A DNA stretch of 64,000 nucleotides from NCBI GenBank assembly GCA_907163345.1, contig CAJQUN010000461.1, positions 186,001 through 250,000 on the forward strand, read 5' to 3'. Source of the stretch: Haberlea rhodopensis. Taxonomy: Eukaryota; Streptophyta; Magnoliopsida; Lamiales; Gesneriaceae. Shown here piece by piece: positions 11,085-23,422 of this stretch. Under the pieces are notes generated by a model. It was not told the DNA's origin. It was given only the letters and a program-made list of their open reading frames with translations, and made no database searches. The number at the start of each line of letters is the position of its first letter. Positions within the stretch are counted from its first letter, which is position 1. Made by a program: the position numbers and the translations under genes.

Positions 11085-12252
11085 GCTGATTTTTGGCATA
11101 AAACATTCTGGAGCTCTCGATGACTTGATGATGTATTTGGAGGTTGAATACGTGCTAGGGTACGTGTTTTTGGGCACATAATTAATTGTGAGTTATTAAC
11201 TGTATTTAGCATTTAATTCACGGGGTCTCGGGGCAAACGCAGGATTGGCTCTAGCTATTGAATCATAAGGTATGTGTAGCGTACGAGCATGATATTATTG
11301 TCATAAGCATGAATAATATATGATTGTGGTAAGCATTAAGGTATGCAATGAGAATTATGTAGTGCCACTGTTAAGCGAGTAATAATTGGATGTTGTCGCT
11401 GTTGAGCAAACATCGGTAATAATGCCGCCGTGTTGAGCTTGCGAGAGGATAGAATGCCGCTGCTGTTGAGCGAGCGATGAGATATGATGTGATAGAATTG
11501 TAAAATTCTTGTTAAGATATATGTGATATCTATAAATCATGAGTATAATGATTTAACTATATTTGGTTATGGAATTAATGGATTTGAACATGGGCGTAGT
11601 TAATCAACGTAATGATTAACTGATTTTGGGGATTTTATGGTTTTGATTATTGTGAGAACAGGGACAACACAGGGAATCACATATAAATGATACTATACAG
11701 GGAGTATCTTTACATTTACGGTTTTTACATTCTGTAATTTATGAATTATGGTATTACGGTTATTCAGATGGTGGTATTGGTATGCTCACCCCGTGTGGGG
11801 GTTGTCTCTGTTGGGGCAGGTGAACAGGTACATCAATGGCTTTGGAGTTGAGCTCGAGCTGTCGATTGGAAATGCTTCTAGGCTTGACGTACCAGTATCG
11901 GTATTGAGTAGAGCGCTTTATACATTAGATACACATTCACGCATTCAATGCTCGCCTGTGATGCATTATTATATGTGTATATGGATTGTATAAAGGGTGA
12001 TTGCTTTCTCTTTTCATTTATGGTTGCATGCAATTAATTATAGTGTCTTGCATGATGAATTGAGAATGTGTTCGTGTATTGTGAGGTGTATGCTCATGTT
12101 AGCGGAATGGTATTTGGGGGAATGGAACATTATGTGGATTAATGTCGAGAAATTTTATAGCTGGTATGTATGATTCCCCTAATATTATAAAAGCATGCAC
12201 CATTATTGCGATAATACACTAAATAGCGGGTTAAGGGCACGGGGTCCTTATA

Positions 12253-13085
12253 CTCACAATATCCAAGATCGTCAATTCCAAAATCAATCATAACTAAATC
12301 TTTATAATAATAATTTACTGAAATTCAATGCATCTCAATCAACAATTTCATAATTATAACTCATTGTATCACATATTTCACTCAACAACGGCAGGGCTCT
12401 AACTACTCGCACGCTCAACAACGGCTGTATCATAACCAATGATCGCTCGACAGCGACAACATTATACTCATTACTCGCTCAACAACGTCATCACCATAAT
12501 TCATAACACATACCATTTATCGCAACAATAATATATTATTCATTAACCATGACAATAATATATTTAACTATGCTCGTATGTCATACGTACCTTATTGTCC
12601 AATCGCAAGAGCCACTCCTTGCTTTGCCCTTAGATCCGGTGAATTATTTGATATAAATAATTCACAGTTAATCATATGTACGCAATCATAATACTCAACT
12701 TCCATAAATATCGTCCTAACACGAAGATTTAATACCCAAGCGACTCGGGCAAGGCGTACATCGACATTCAACAATTTTGACTTGGCGATCGATCGCCAGC
12801 TTCCCAAAATCGGTACCAACTTTTGACTCACGGAGATCGATCACCATGGTCCATCGCGAGGCCCCGCGATCGATCGGTCGATATTCGCAAAAATTCAGTG
12901 ATACGTCACGATCGATCGGCTCTAGTGCCGTGATCGATCGCGACCTGCAATTTTTCGAAATATTTTTGCTTCAATGATTTTCTTTGAGCCCAGATTCAAA
13001 TCCAACACCCCCAACACCCACAATACTTCAGAACTCTACTAAAACACATTAAAACACATTAAAAACACAAAATATACTTAAAATA
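12253..13085 (-). repeat. Truncated minus-strand LTR fragment, inverted against LTR D
   Basis: Homologous to the LTR of element I (compare 15430-16330): CGCT/AGCG motifs at 12380-12480, GTATGT-CAT-ACGTAC at 12576-12590, GATCGATC array at 12784-12943, then the AC-rich stretch. It lacks the TGTAAGG edge and abuts LTR D directly. Right limit is approximate. Confidence 0.7.
12784..12943. repeat. CGATCGATCG palindrome array (inverted LTR fragment, unit 1)
   Basis: Palindromes such as GGCGATCGATCGCC. A segment with an extra CGATCG-like motif present in unit 2 (around 35546-35575) is absent here. Confidence 0.85.
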
Positions 13086-13351
13086 TTTGCACTCTTACAA
13101 TTTCACTCTAAAACAACTGTGGGAATGAATTTCCATTTCCTCCCTCACATCATGATGTAATCCTTTGCCCATGTACCTCTTCTCGAATGTTCCTGTATCG
13201 GGTTCTTATTATACTTAAAATTATAAATTGTATTGAAATTTATTTATACGCACGTGTGCTTTAATACTAATCAATTATTATGTGTTACTTTGTAGCTCCT
13301 ATCAGATCCAATTTATGCATTTAAATGGGAACACTTGATTTAAATTCATGG
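13086..13351. other. Unclassified AT-rich DNA
   Basis: No coding, repeat or terminal signal recognised; it lies between the LTR fragment and the MITE. Possibly remnant host sequence. Confidence 0.35.
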
Positions 13352-13359
13352 AATGGAGG

Positions 13360-13895
13360 TAGGGGTGCTTATTGGCCCAATTCGGCCCGATCCAAACCGA
13401 AATCGGCCGGTTCCGGTTCCCCGAATTCCCGAACCGGTCCGATCCAATAAGGAACCGGATAGGATCCGATTCTACTAGTTCTTGGTTGGACTGGTCTAAC
13501 CCAGAACCGGTTTTTTGTTTTTTTAAAAAATCAAGGGAAATTGTTACTTGGAGGATTCGAACACGCGACAATTGTCTTCTACTCTAAAGCTCTAACCAAT
13601 TGAGCTGATGAGCCTTTTTGTTTGTAAACTAACCTCAAATATATTTATCTAAAGTTTAAAAAAAAAATCAATTTTTTAAAATTAACTGATCCGGTTCCTG
13701 TTCAACCCGGAACTGGATCCGTTAAGTCCGGAACCGGTAAGATACCGGTCCCGGAAAGGTAGTTCCGCCCCGGACCGGTATTTTACCGGTTCCGGAGCGA
13801 ACCGGAACCGGTTAGTCCGCTTCCGATTTCGGACCTGACTAACCGGTCCGGTTTCCGGCCGGGTCCGGATTGACCCGACCCAATAAACACCCCTA
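13360..13895. mobile_element. hAT-like MITE (unit 1)
   Basis: 536 bp with ends TAGGGGTGCTTATTGG and the complementary CCCAATAAACACCCCTA, inner CCGGAACCGG-rich imperfect inverted repeats, and 8-bp flanks AATGGAGG / AATGAAGC (6 of 8 identical; 7 of 8 in unit 2). Eight-base duplications and short terminal inverted repeats fit hAT. No transposase is encoded. It carries a tRNA-like sequence at 13543-13614. Confidence 0.7.
13543..13614 (-). pseudogene. tRNA-like sequence inside the MITE
   Basis: On the minus strand a 72-nt layout resembling tRNA: 7-nt acceptor-like start GGCTCAT, D arm with GCTC/GAGC stem, A-box-like CAGCTCAATTGG, and B-box-like TGTTCGAATCC. The acceptor, anticodon and T stems do not pair well, so it is not a functional tRNA; the internal polymerase III promoter elements look intact and a T run follows about 20 nt downstream. 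Confidence 0.55.
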
Positions 13896-13903
13896 AATGA
13901 AGC

Positions 13904-14683
13904 CTACAAATTTAGAAGAGCTCAGTATCGATATATATATTTTTTTTTTGAAAAAAATATTCAAAAAGTAGGGCAATTAGCGCTCTTGGATCTACTTGTA
14001 ATCGAAATTTGATTCTTCAATCTTCAAAACCCGTTTGGAAACAAAATATGCTTCAGATCGAATCAACATCGCAAATGATTTATCTTGATGTTTGATATTG
14101 CCATATTTGGGCTTTGACGGCATTGTATTAATCAGAATAATATTTTATCCAAGAAATAATTTATTATGATCTCGTTTTAAGGTATGAAATAATTGATGAA
14201 TATTGTTATATCAAAAAATTACCATATAGCAGAAAATAAATCAGACACATGATTTTACGTGAAAAACCACTTCAAATTGAAGTGAAAAACCATGTGACCT
14301 AATCCAGTATGACTTTTATTATAAACAAAGAGGAATTAAAGTGTTTTTGTACAATAAAATGAGCAAAATAAATAACCCAAAAGAGAAAAAAAAATGGAAA
14401 GCTTTTCGGTGGTCTTCCTTCTCCAAGTGCAACATCCTCATTATTCCACCTCCTTTTGTATATTAGGTGGAATACTTAATCATGAAGTAACTTCAAGTGG
14501 TGAGAAATATGATAGTGCCTTCTCTTGGGAAATGGAGTTTGAGGTGTCATCATGCATTGCTTGTCATGTGAAAGGAAAAGAATAAAAACATTTAAAAAAA
14601 CAATGCCAAAAAAAGAACAATGTCAAAAAAACTAACTGGTACCAAACAAAAGTTATGGATAATATCACAAGAACTAGAGATTC
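13904..14683. other. Unclassified AT-rich DNA with a 63-codon open frame
   Basis: No recognised repeat terminus or domain. A 63-codon plus frame (14394-14585, start MESFSVVF) persists in unit 2 (37077-37265) with few changes, but the units are near-identical so this is not evidence of selection. Could be old host DNA. Confidence 0.3.
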
Positions 14684-15622
14684 TGTAAGGACCTCGTGCC
14701 CTTAACCCACGATTATTGTACTAATCCATGTATTTAGTGCATACAATCATGTAATTAGGGAAAAAATCACATGCAACCATAGCATAATGTACCAATAATA
14801 AAATTTCTAACATTATTCCATATAATGTTCAAACTCCCCATACTGCTCAACCCTTAAGTATGCATCTTATAATACACTAACATTGTTCTCAATTCATTTA
14901 GCAATTCTTTAATTAATTGCATGCAACACGTGAATGAAAAGAGAAAGGCCATGGCCCTTTTTATACAAACCATATACACATATAGTATTGCTCACATGCG
15001 AGCATCTAATGAGTGAATGTGTATATAATGTATAAAATACCGTACTCAATATCGGTACTGGTACTTCGGTCCTGGAAGCACCACCAATCCATAGCTCGAT
15101 CTCAACTCCGGAGCTACCGCTATATCTGTTTAACCTGCCCCAATAGAGACAGCCCCACACGGGGTGAGCATACTAATACCACCGATTCAATAATCACAAT
15201 ACATAATTTACAGAATATAAAACTATGATGTAAAAGATACTCCCTATATCGTATCGTTACCACATGAGATCCCTGTGCTGTTCCTGTTTTCAAAATAACT
15301 GAAAGCATCAAATTCCCGAAGGCCAGTTAATCATTTCATTGATTAAATAAATCCGTTCCCTGATTGTCAATACCATAATCAATGTACCAAAGCTTAAATA
15401 ATAATTACAGATATTCCATATATCTAACCACTAATTCCACAGTTTCATTACTTCGCACGTCCAATAGTGGCGGCATCATGACCGATGTTCGCTCCATAGC
15501 GACAACATCTCAACCGTTGCTCGATCCGTAGCGGCACCATATATTCCAGCATACATAACCATTTGTTGCAATTACAATATACCATGCGTTTCAGAGTTGC
15601 AATAATAAAAAAAGCTACGCTC

Positions 15623-15637
15623 GTACGTTATACGTAC
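15623..15637. promoter_or_regulatory. GTACGT-N3-ACGTAC inverted repeat (I, unit 1)
   Basis: Perfect dyad with spacer TAT on the element strand; preceded by AAG on that strand. Confidence 0.7.
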
Positions 15638-16045
15638 CTTATGATTCCGTAGTCCGAACCATACCTTGTCTTATTTCGGCAATCCGATGAATTATGTGCT
15701 AAACATAATTAACAATTCATAATTAATTACAACCATGCAACCACGTGCCTAAGCACGTTCACAACCTCCAACTATATCGTCAATCCATGACGATTAACCA
15801 TTTTAAAAGTCCCCGGGTGAAGCATGCATACTACTCAAAATATTCCATTTTATATGTTCAACGATAATCCATCATTCAATTGAGTAGTCCATTATCGTAT
15901 TAAAGTTCGACTCGAACCATTCCATTTTTAAAAGTATAGCATTCTCATTGGAATGTTGACATTGCCCCGAAAATCGGCTAATGAAACCCCGATTCTAAAA
16001 TCCCAATATTTTACGAAAGTTTTGAAAAAAAATCAACCCAAGGAG

Positions 16046-16236
16046 CCGCGATCGATCGCCGTTTACGCGCGATCGATCGCGCAAACTCACTGCCGGGCAG
16101 AACACTACCGCGATCGATCGCCAAGTCTCGGCGATCGATTGCCAGACCCCTCGCGATGATCGCTGAGGCTTAGCGATCGATCGCTAGCACTGTGCATCTT
16201 CTCCAAAAATCAGATTCTCGTCGTGATCGATCGGCG
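16046..16236. repeat. CGATCGATCG palindrome array (I, unit 1)
   Basis: Palindromes mainly of GCGATCGATCGC type. The last one, near 16223-16236, lies in a 45-bp segment missing from unit 2 between short CTCCAAAAA / TTCCAAAAA repeats. Confidence 0.9.
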
Positions 16237-16546
16237 CCTGCGATTTTCCAAAAAACTCGAGCTTTAATTGTGTTTTTCACACCCAAATTCAAAATCAACA
16301 CCCCTTACAGCTTCAACACCTCAATTACTCCATTTAAAACCAATAAAAACACCAAAAACACAACTTTGAAATTTAATCAAAAATCCCCAAATACCAAATC
16401 CAACCCTATAGTCAACCAAATACCACAAAACCACAATCAATACAAAGATAAAGATGAGCAGAAAGAGATTACCAACTTTTCTTCGAGAAAACCCTCTCCA
16501 AAATCCAGCCTCCATCGATTTTGATTCAAAGGTGAAATAGGGGAAG

Positions 16547-16550
<4 letters not shown>

Positions 16551-16598
<48 letters not shown>
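16551..16598. repeat. AG microsatellite in the LTR leader
   Basis: About 48 bp of (GA)n with one interruption, pyrimidine-rich on the element strand and directly downstream of the TATA box. Confidence 0.9.
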
Positions 16599-16617
16599 CA
16601 CCGAGTCCACCACTTGG

Positions 16618-16625
16618 TATATATA
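16618..16625 (-). promoter_or_regulatory. Probable TATA box of LTR I (unit 1)
   Basis: TATATATA immediately upstream, on the element strand, of the CT-rich leader. Confidence 0.6.
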
Positions 16626-18884
16626 GTACCAAGGCTCAAAAATTACGAGTCCCTCACAAATACACCATGACTCATTAAAAATCATATGTGTTCAATAATT
16701 ACTTCTCAATCTCAATTTCCATTACCATCCCCAACACAAAGCACCCAAGACCCCAGATCCCACAAAAAACCCAATTCCAAGGTTTAACACCACGATGAGA
16801 ATACAATCTCAACCCTTGGATCCAACGACCACAAATACCGGATTTAAAATCCTCGGGAGTCCCAATACCGTAATTAATCATAATTGCCACAATTAAAATC
16901 CATTAGGGATCAATACCACACCGGGATTTACACCAATAATTCTCGCGCATCACAATTATCCCCCACTAATAAAATTTCATCCTCGAAATTTGTACAGTCG
17001 TACCCCACGTACTGCAAAGACCACACAATCCAAACGGATTCACATCGTCGAATCATGAGCGCATCATGAACGACACACCAACCGCGAGGACACCTACCTC
17101 GTACCAATCTCTGGAATGGAGTAAACTTCCCAAACCATCACAATCTCACAAGGACGTCAGCATGCCTCGATGCTAACCACCCAACCGCAATCAGTCAACC
17201 TTAACTGCTATTCAAACAAATCATTCATGATTCCAACACAGATATCGTCTCTATGATATCTCTACGACTTAGCCTACGATGTTAAACATACATTGTTACC
17301 AAGGAGACCACCAATACACAACAATACAACCACTAAACCCGGTTTCTGCTCTCCAAATTCATCTCCATCAAAAGAGTAATTGCACCACTTTGCAACTCGG
17401 ATCGGGCAACTCACGGCCACCGATCAACACAAAACACATCTCCACAGATATCAACATCCATGTGTTCTAAGAAATCACATCTTGGATCAAATACGCCTTA
17501 GAGACTCCACAAGGTCTCAAGTTCCCATAGAGAACATGCAAGAAAATCAATTGCATTCTCACTACACGTGTCAACAACGACACCCAACAGATTGAACCCC
17601 GGCCATCCCTCGTTTACCCTAGGATTCTACAATCCTAACACAGGGATGCTATTGAATTATCCAGTAATGAATTATCAAGATCCTAAATACGACAATCCCT
17701 CCTCAAGGGAGTAAACAGCTCTCACGATCATTCCTCAGAATGCATCGTGTCGTTAAGATTACCAATCTCAAGGTGCTACAATCTCTCACTAGAGATTCAT
17801 CCATCCAATCATACTAATCCGATGTTGGACGAGTACCCAAAATGATGGCATTCGTATACACACCGGTATACATGTCTAATCACCAACACCACATGCATAC
17901 TCAATGCACTCGGCTTGGGTATCTCAAATCATACCCATAAGTCCTATAACAAACTGCCAATCCTCAATTATTCTCACCCAGTGGAGAATGATGATTGACG
18001 AACCGACGACCAATGGTGTGATTCCAACATCAACACCACACAACCGACTCATCGAATCTTCCAAAGATTCCCAATAGGTAGGTATATCAATACCGCCTTC
18101 CTCATAAGGAAAGTGTCATGAACCAATGAACCTCCAACCTCGAACCACCGTTCGGAAAACCTGGATATATTTATACCAAAATATATCCCTGAACCAATAA
18201 ATACACAACTGGTTCAAAACAGTGCATCCTTGCCACTATTACCAATCCGAAATCCATATACACGACGTATACCCATTCCAACGATGCTCTGTACTAATAG
18301 CATAGTACTCCACATTCTCGAGCATCTCCCCAGAGACGTCTCCTTGTACGTCTCACCAAAAATATAAAGCCATCACTTAGTCCAACACTAGTAATGCTTA
18401 GCATGGTTGATTCACAATCAACCCTCGACCAATACCAGCTGTCTCCATGACAGTATGCTCCAAATCTATCCAAGAGATACAATCAATATAGTAGTGTCAC
18501 CCTACTAACTATATGTCACAATTCCGACCGTGTCCCCCATTGCATTCCTTATGCAAGGATTTTCAACCAGAGCTAACAACGACTCGTTGACACTCACGTC
18601 GGTACTCCCAACAAAATTGAGTTGTCCCAGTACAAGTCCCTCAAAACATTTAACGTATAAAAGTTCTCGTGAGGTATTCCTTGCCTCAATCCTCATGCCA
18701 CATAGTGACAACAAGAGTCCACTATAAACCCTCATAGTATCATCATACGATTCACCAAACTCGGATCCAACGAGCAGTATAATGGCTAAAACAAGCTCAC
18801 TATAATACTGCAACAATACCTGGCTAGCAAATCGCTGCCTTAGGTTTATACCAAACCTACCGGCGTATCATATGTTCCATCCCG

Positions 18885-20230
18885 GGGATTTTAAATCCTG
18901 TTTTGGAGTCGTTGGATCCAAGGGTTGAGATTGTATTCTCATCGTGGTGATAACCTTGGAATTTGGTTTTTTTTGGTGGAGTCTGGGGTCCGGAGTACTT
19001 TGTACTGAGGCTGGTGATGGAATTTGAGTTGGAGAGATAATTTTTGAAAACAGATGATTTTTAATGAATCATGATGTAGTTGTAGAGGTATTGGTATTTT
19101 GGAGCCTTGAAACTATATATACCAAATGGACTCGGTATTCCGTCATTATACGGAATCTTTCCTCCTCTCCTCTCCCTCACACCATTCTCTCACCCCAAAC
19201 CCTTCCCCCTTTCCCTTTGATGAGCAAAATTGATGGAGGCTCATCCTAGGAGCCGGATTTCTCGAAGATAATAAGGTATTATTCATCCCCTCGCATTTAT
19301 CTTCGTTTTGATAGTGTTTTTGTGGTGCTGGGAAGGATTTGTGTTGGGTTTAAAGAAATGGGTTTTTAAAGAATTTTGGGTTGGTTGGTTTGAGGAGTTT
19401 TTATGGTGTTTATTTTGAGGATTTATGTTGTATGGGGTGTGAGGATTGTTGTTGGGCAAATAAAATGTAAGAAAAACGTCATTTTTGGCTTTTACAGGTC
19501 GAGGCGATCGATCCCTAGGGTAGGGCGATCGATCGCCGCGACGTTGTTGAAAATTTCAGGAAGATGAACAGTGAGGCGATCGATCGCCTCAAATGAAGCG
19601 ATAGATCGCCAAGGGACAGTGGGTTTCTATGTTGTGAGGCGATTGACCGCCTCAAAGAGAGCGATCGATCGCCATGAGGCAGTGGCCAAATATGCTGAGA
19701 GGCGACCGATCGCCTGAAAAGGAGCGATCGATTGCCTGTTCCTATTTTCACGAGGCGATCGATCGCCTGAGATGAAGTTTTTAATGCATGCTTCGCCCGG
19801 GGTCTTTTAAAATGGTTAATCGTCGTGGATGACGATATTTTTGGGGTTTGTGAACGTGCTTGGCCACGTGGTTGCATGCTTGAGATTAATTGTGGATTAT
19901 TAATCGTGTTTAGCACATAATTGATCTGTCACGGGACCAAGGCAAGATTGGATTCGAACAACGGAAATATAAGGTACGTATGACGTACGAGCATAGCCCT
20001 TTTATATAATTGCAATTATTGAGTGCTTGGTACACTGTATTGCAATGAATAAGTATGTGAATGCATGATACATGGTATTAGTAATAAATGTATATGAAAA
20101 TGCATGGTTTATGGTATTTTCTACAATGGATAGATATAGGCATTGGGAATCATATGGTGCCGCTTTTGGGCGAGCAATGATTAGGATGTCGTCGCCTTTG
20201 AGCGAACATCAGTTATGATGCCACTACTGT
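18885..20230 (+). repeat. Truncated plus-strand LTR fragment
   Basis: Homologous to LTR D from its GGATTTTAAAT onward (about 110 bp of the start missing), with TATATATA at 19114-19121, GATCGATC array at 19502-19770, AAG|GTACGT-ATG-ACGTAC at 19974-19988 and CGCT/AGCG motifs to 20230, where family X begins. The LTR end may survive at 26158-26582. Confidence 0.8.
19502..19770. repeat. CGATCGATCG palindrome array (plus LTR fragment, unit 1)
   Basis: About eight motifs, mostly GGCGATCGATCGCC type, some CpG-decayed (GCGATTGACCGCC). The unit 2 copy has an additional motif segment. Confidence 0.9.
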
Positions 20231-21196
20231 TGTGAGGGCCCGATCCTAATGTGGTGTTTAGTTATCACACAGTGATTAATTTACGTAAACAGCGGAAGAA
20301 TAATTTAAAATGTCTTGTTAAATGGTCCTAAAATTTTTTTGCATTTTAAGTGATACATATATATATTTATATCAAAATATATATACGATTCTAGTTAAGC
20401 CATTCATTTGCAGATAGTAAAACAACATGATTCAATGTTATTGCAAAGTCCCGAAAATATCAGATCCCGAGTACAACATACACGGGGCATACTCCGGTAA
20501 ATTTATTTTGTTTTAAAAATCCATACGATTACTGGGAAAGAAAAACCAACATTACATGAGCTCTTCATCATGGAGCTCGGTTATCTCTTGATGCGTCACC
20601 AAAAGCATCATCACCACGTCCTCATGTAAAGCCTGTCATGCCCGAACAACAAAAGACATGACAGCCCCCCACAAAGGGGGTCAGTACCCCAGTACGAGAA
20701 ATAAATAAATCATGTCAAATGACAAAGTATCATGCAATGCATACCATGTATGAATGCGATGTATGAATGGGTACAAGGAATCGAATATCAAGATACCAAA
20801 AATCGGAGTCCAAAGGAAGGTATCATCTAATCATCAAAGCTCGAGCAGAGGGTGACAGTATACGTACATTGCGCTAGGAAAACTCATCCTATGTACGTTA
20901 CTGCATCCAGCCCTTGTGTCTAGGTCCGGTCGTACCTGCACGTGGCTACAGTTACTACCTATACTGACTGTCATCGCCATGCTCATCGTACCAGACACTC
21001 AGAGTAAGTCAACTCAGTCAAAATCATGGATATCAAGGAAACGATAGCTCAATATGATATGCCCATGAATCATTATGCATTAATGGCATATGCAACTCAA
21101 TATATCATGTAATCATATGTGAACATAAATCCAAGACATTCATCATGTCATATAGTCACATAAGAATCATATAGTGACAAATAAGTCATATAAATC
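20231..21196 (-). repeat. Truncated LTR of family X (unit 1)
   Basis: Starts TGTGAGGGCCCGATCC inside the plus LTR fragment and runs to LTR H. Contains ACAGCCCCCCACAAAGGGGGTC near 20660-20690, comparable to the CCCC/GGGG dyad of the other LTRs, and a separate dyad TACGTACAT...ATGTACGTT (20860-20905). No internal domain of this family is present. Classification as an LTR is inferred. Confidence 0.55.
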
Positions 21197-21616
21197 TGTA
21201 GGGTCTTCCTACCATGACAGTGATTAATAACATAAAAAGGGCTAAACATGCATTTTTATAAAGTTTTAGGGTTCCGGTTGTTACGTGAGCTAATAGGATT
21301 ACAGGCCAAAATAAAAACTTCATAACTTAATAGATACATTCCTAATCAAGAATGCTAACGTTTTAGATTTATACTACTCCTAGAGTAGATACTAAACATA
21401 AACAGAATCCTATTCATCTTGTATCCTTGTAGCTCACTGCTTCAACCCGACCCTTAGCCCCTTCAATCCAAAAGCGTGCCTACAGGGACAACACATCATG
21501 AGCATATTCATCTTTACTTAACATCTTATTAACAGTAAATGCATGAAATCTTAGCTAAGTAAACTTGCTGGTTTTTGATTAACTTCTTTTTATTGTCCCT
21601 GATTCATATTCATGCA

Positions 21617-21990
21617 TATGGGCATCTTACACTATCGTATGGCATCTTACCATATCATAAACATCTTATGGCATCTTATCATATGGGCATCTTACCCTGT
21701 GGCATCTTACCACATCATAAACATCGTATGGCCTCTTACCATATGGGCATCTTACCCTGTGGCATCTTACCACATCATAAACATCGTATGGCTTCTTACC
21801 ATATGGGCATCTTACCCTGTGGCATCATACCACATCATAAACATCGTATGGCTTCTTACCATATCTCTTACCATATGGGCATCTTACCCTGTGGCATCTT
21901 ACCACATCATAAACATTGTATGGCTTCTTACCATATGGGCATCTTACCCTGTGGCATCTTACCACATCATAAACATCGTATGATTATATA
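21617..21990. repeat. 60-bp tandem array (ATGGGCATCTTACC units)
   Basis: About six units combining ATGGGCATCTTACCCTGTGG and CATCTTACCACATCATAAAC. The complementary motif GGTAAGATGCC(C/A)AT recurs in LTR E (25395-25545), showing shared ancestry of the two LTR families. Confidence 0.9.
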
Positions 21991-22081
21991 AACATCATAT
22001 AAACATCATCATTTCATCGTAAATACTCATGCGATAAATGCATAGTCATAGTGTAGATGTGTGTTTTACCGTTCGATGCCC

Positions 22082-22098
22082 GTACGTCTCTTACGTAC
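22082..22098. promoter_or_regulatory. GTACGT-N5-ACGTAC inverted repeat (H, unit 1)
   Basis: Perfect dyad. The unit 2 copy (44839-44855) has ACATAC on one arm, a CpG-type transition. Confidence 0.7.
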
Positions 22099-22261
22099 CT
22101 TTTTAAAAGGAGGAGAAGTAGATAACTCTATCTCCTTGATTGCGCTGGTACCTGGGATGGTTCTACAAAACCACATAATACCATATTAGATGCCTCGATA
22201 CAATCTCATACCATAAACTTAACAAAATAAATCATCATCATATTTTCCAACATTCTGCCTC

Positions 22262-22488
22262 TCTCGATCGATCGGCCCCAAGGTCTCGATCGATCAAGAA
22301 AATATGCATAAACAGTGCCCAAACACTCTGCCTCGATCGATCGATCGGAAAGAATTATCGATCGATCGAAGAGTTTCACCGATCGATCGAAAATTCCTTT
22401 CGATCGATCGGCCCCTGAATTTTAAAACATACATTAAACAATCTGCCTCGCTCGATCGATCGGGACTAAAGTTTCGATCGATCGAGCA
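22262..22488. repeat. CGATCGATCG palindrome array (H, unit 1)
   Basis: Seven or eight motifs, including one extended to CGATCGATCGATCGG. Confidence 0.9.
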
Positions 22489-23422
22489 CTCTGAAAAATC
22501 GGGGCTTCCCCAGATTTTCGAGCACCTCATTTCCTACCATCATTTCTACTTCATAAAGCGTAAAAATGCTTGAACAAAAATGTTATAAGCTTCATAAAAC
22601 TACCATGCATGTGTTCAAATCAAAGGTTTAACAAAACCTAAGCTAACATGCATCATAACATCATCAACATCTTCAACCTCATCCACAAATTCAGGAAAAC
22701 AGGGCATGCCAGTTCTGCCCAGATTTTCGAGCACTTATATTCATAACATGAAAACCAACACATAGCATATGTAACATGCTCGAACAAACATGCTAGGAAC
22801 TTCATAATACTTCCATGTAAACATTCATACGAAGGTTTCGTTCAAACCCATACTAGCATGCATAAAAATCATCCCACCAAAACCAAACCCACCCAAAAGC
22901 TCCGAAAAAACATAGTATGTCTTACCCCTCTCCTTTTGCTCCTCTTTTTGCAAGGTTTTTAAAGCCCTTTAAAACCCAGCCCTTTTCCTCACCTAGCAGC
23001 AGCACATTCAGCGACAATTTTGGGAGAGAAAGGAGGGAGGAGATGCAGGAGAATTGATTGACAAAACAATCATGGAAGAGGGGTGTGGAGGCATGGGTTG
23101 GACAAGTGGGGAAAGGTTGCACATGGGGGACGGTGGCCGAGATATGGGGGGGGGGGGGGGGTGGGGTGGGGTGGTGTGGTTGGGGTGGTCATGTGGTGTT
23201 TAATTGTGCCCCGGCATTTAACACGATGCATAAAAAAATATCCTAACTCGATATTTTTCATCTTTATTTAATTAATACATCCTTTAAAACACTCAACATG
23301 CCTCCCACATCATAACATCATAACATAATTATAACCCCTAATATAAAATGCACCACCACCCTTAACCATAACATAATCATATATGATAACACATAATCAC
23401 ATATCATTTCGGGGGTATTACA

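Larger units (their letters stand above)
8240..12252 (+). mobile_element. 3' half of non-autonomous element D (unit 1)
   Basis: Internal non-coding sequence (8240-10236), polypurine tract (10224-10236) and complete 3' LTR (10237-12252). The 5' half is missing here but exists at 26158-28281 upstream of the second copy. No retroviral domain is visible in any frame; a minus-strand frame at 9274-9813 (179 codons) is partly made of the 102-bp duplication below and has no recognisable motif. Confidence 0.85.
10237..12252 (+). repeat. 3' LTR of element D (unit 1)
   Basis: 2,016 bp from TGTGATGCCCGG to GGTCCTTATA (terminal CA changed to TA). In order: TATA box (10566-10573), pyrimidine-rich leader (10609-10675), GATCGATC array (10956-11084), candidate small exon ending AAG|GTATGT near 11270, CGCT/AGCG dyads, and a CCCC/GGGG dyad with acceptor-like GGGGCAG near 11815. 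It is 110 bp shorter than the unit 2 copy through a deletion within the GATC array region (between 11120 and 11121). Confidence 0.9.
14684..16954 (-). repeat. 3' LTR of element I (unit 1)
   Basis: 2,271 bp, TGTAAGGACCTCG ... GCGCATCACA on the plus strand. Contains the GTACGT inverted repeat (15623-15637), GATCGATC array (16046-16236), AG microsatellite (16551-16598) and TATA complement (16618-16625), in the same relative order as LTR D. Confidence 0.9.
14684..18884 (-). mobile_element. 3' half of non-autonomous element I (unit 1)
   Basis: 3' LTR (14684-16954), polypurine-tract complement (16955-16966) and about 1.9 kb of non-coding internal sequence homologous to that of element A. It is truncated at CCATCCCGG near 18884, where it is fused head-to-head to a plus-strand LTR fragment. 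No coding domain seen. Confidence 0.8.
21197..23422 (-). repeat. 3' LTR of chromovirus H (unit 1)
   Basis: 2,226 bp, TGTAGGGTCTTCC ... GGGGGTATTACA on the plus strand, followed by a polypurine-tract complement and integrase in minus orientation. Contains a 60-bp tandem array (21617-21990), GTACGT-N5-ACGTAC (22082-22098), GATCGATC array (22262-22488) and a G homopolymer (about 23146-23160). Confidence 0.9.

Noticed and set aside
13543..13614. Functional tRNA gene
   Set aside because: Acceptor, anticodon and T stems do not pair; kept only as a tRNA-like pseudogene.
21575..21991. 138- and 123-codon frames of histidine/leucine-rich repeats (also 44350-44748)
   Set aside because: Translation of the 60-bp tandem array inside LTR H; 60 is divisible by 3, so the frames stay open.
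23146..23160. G homopolymer / G-quadruplex as a functional element
   Set aside because: Length differs strongly in unit 2 (about 45892-45898) and it behaves like a simple-sequence run.
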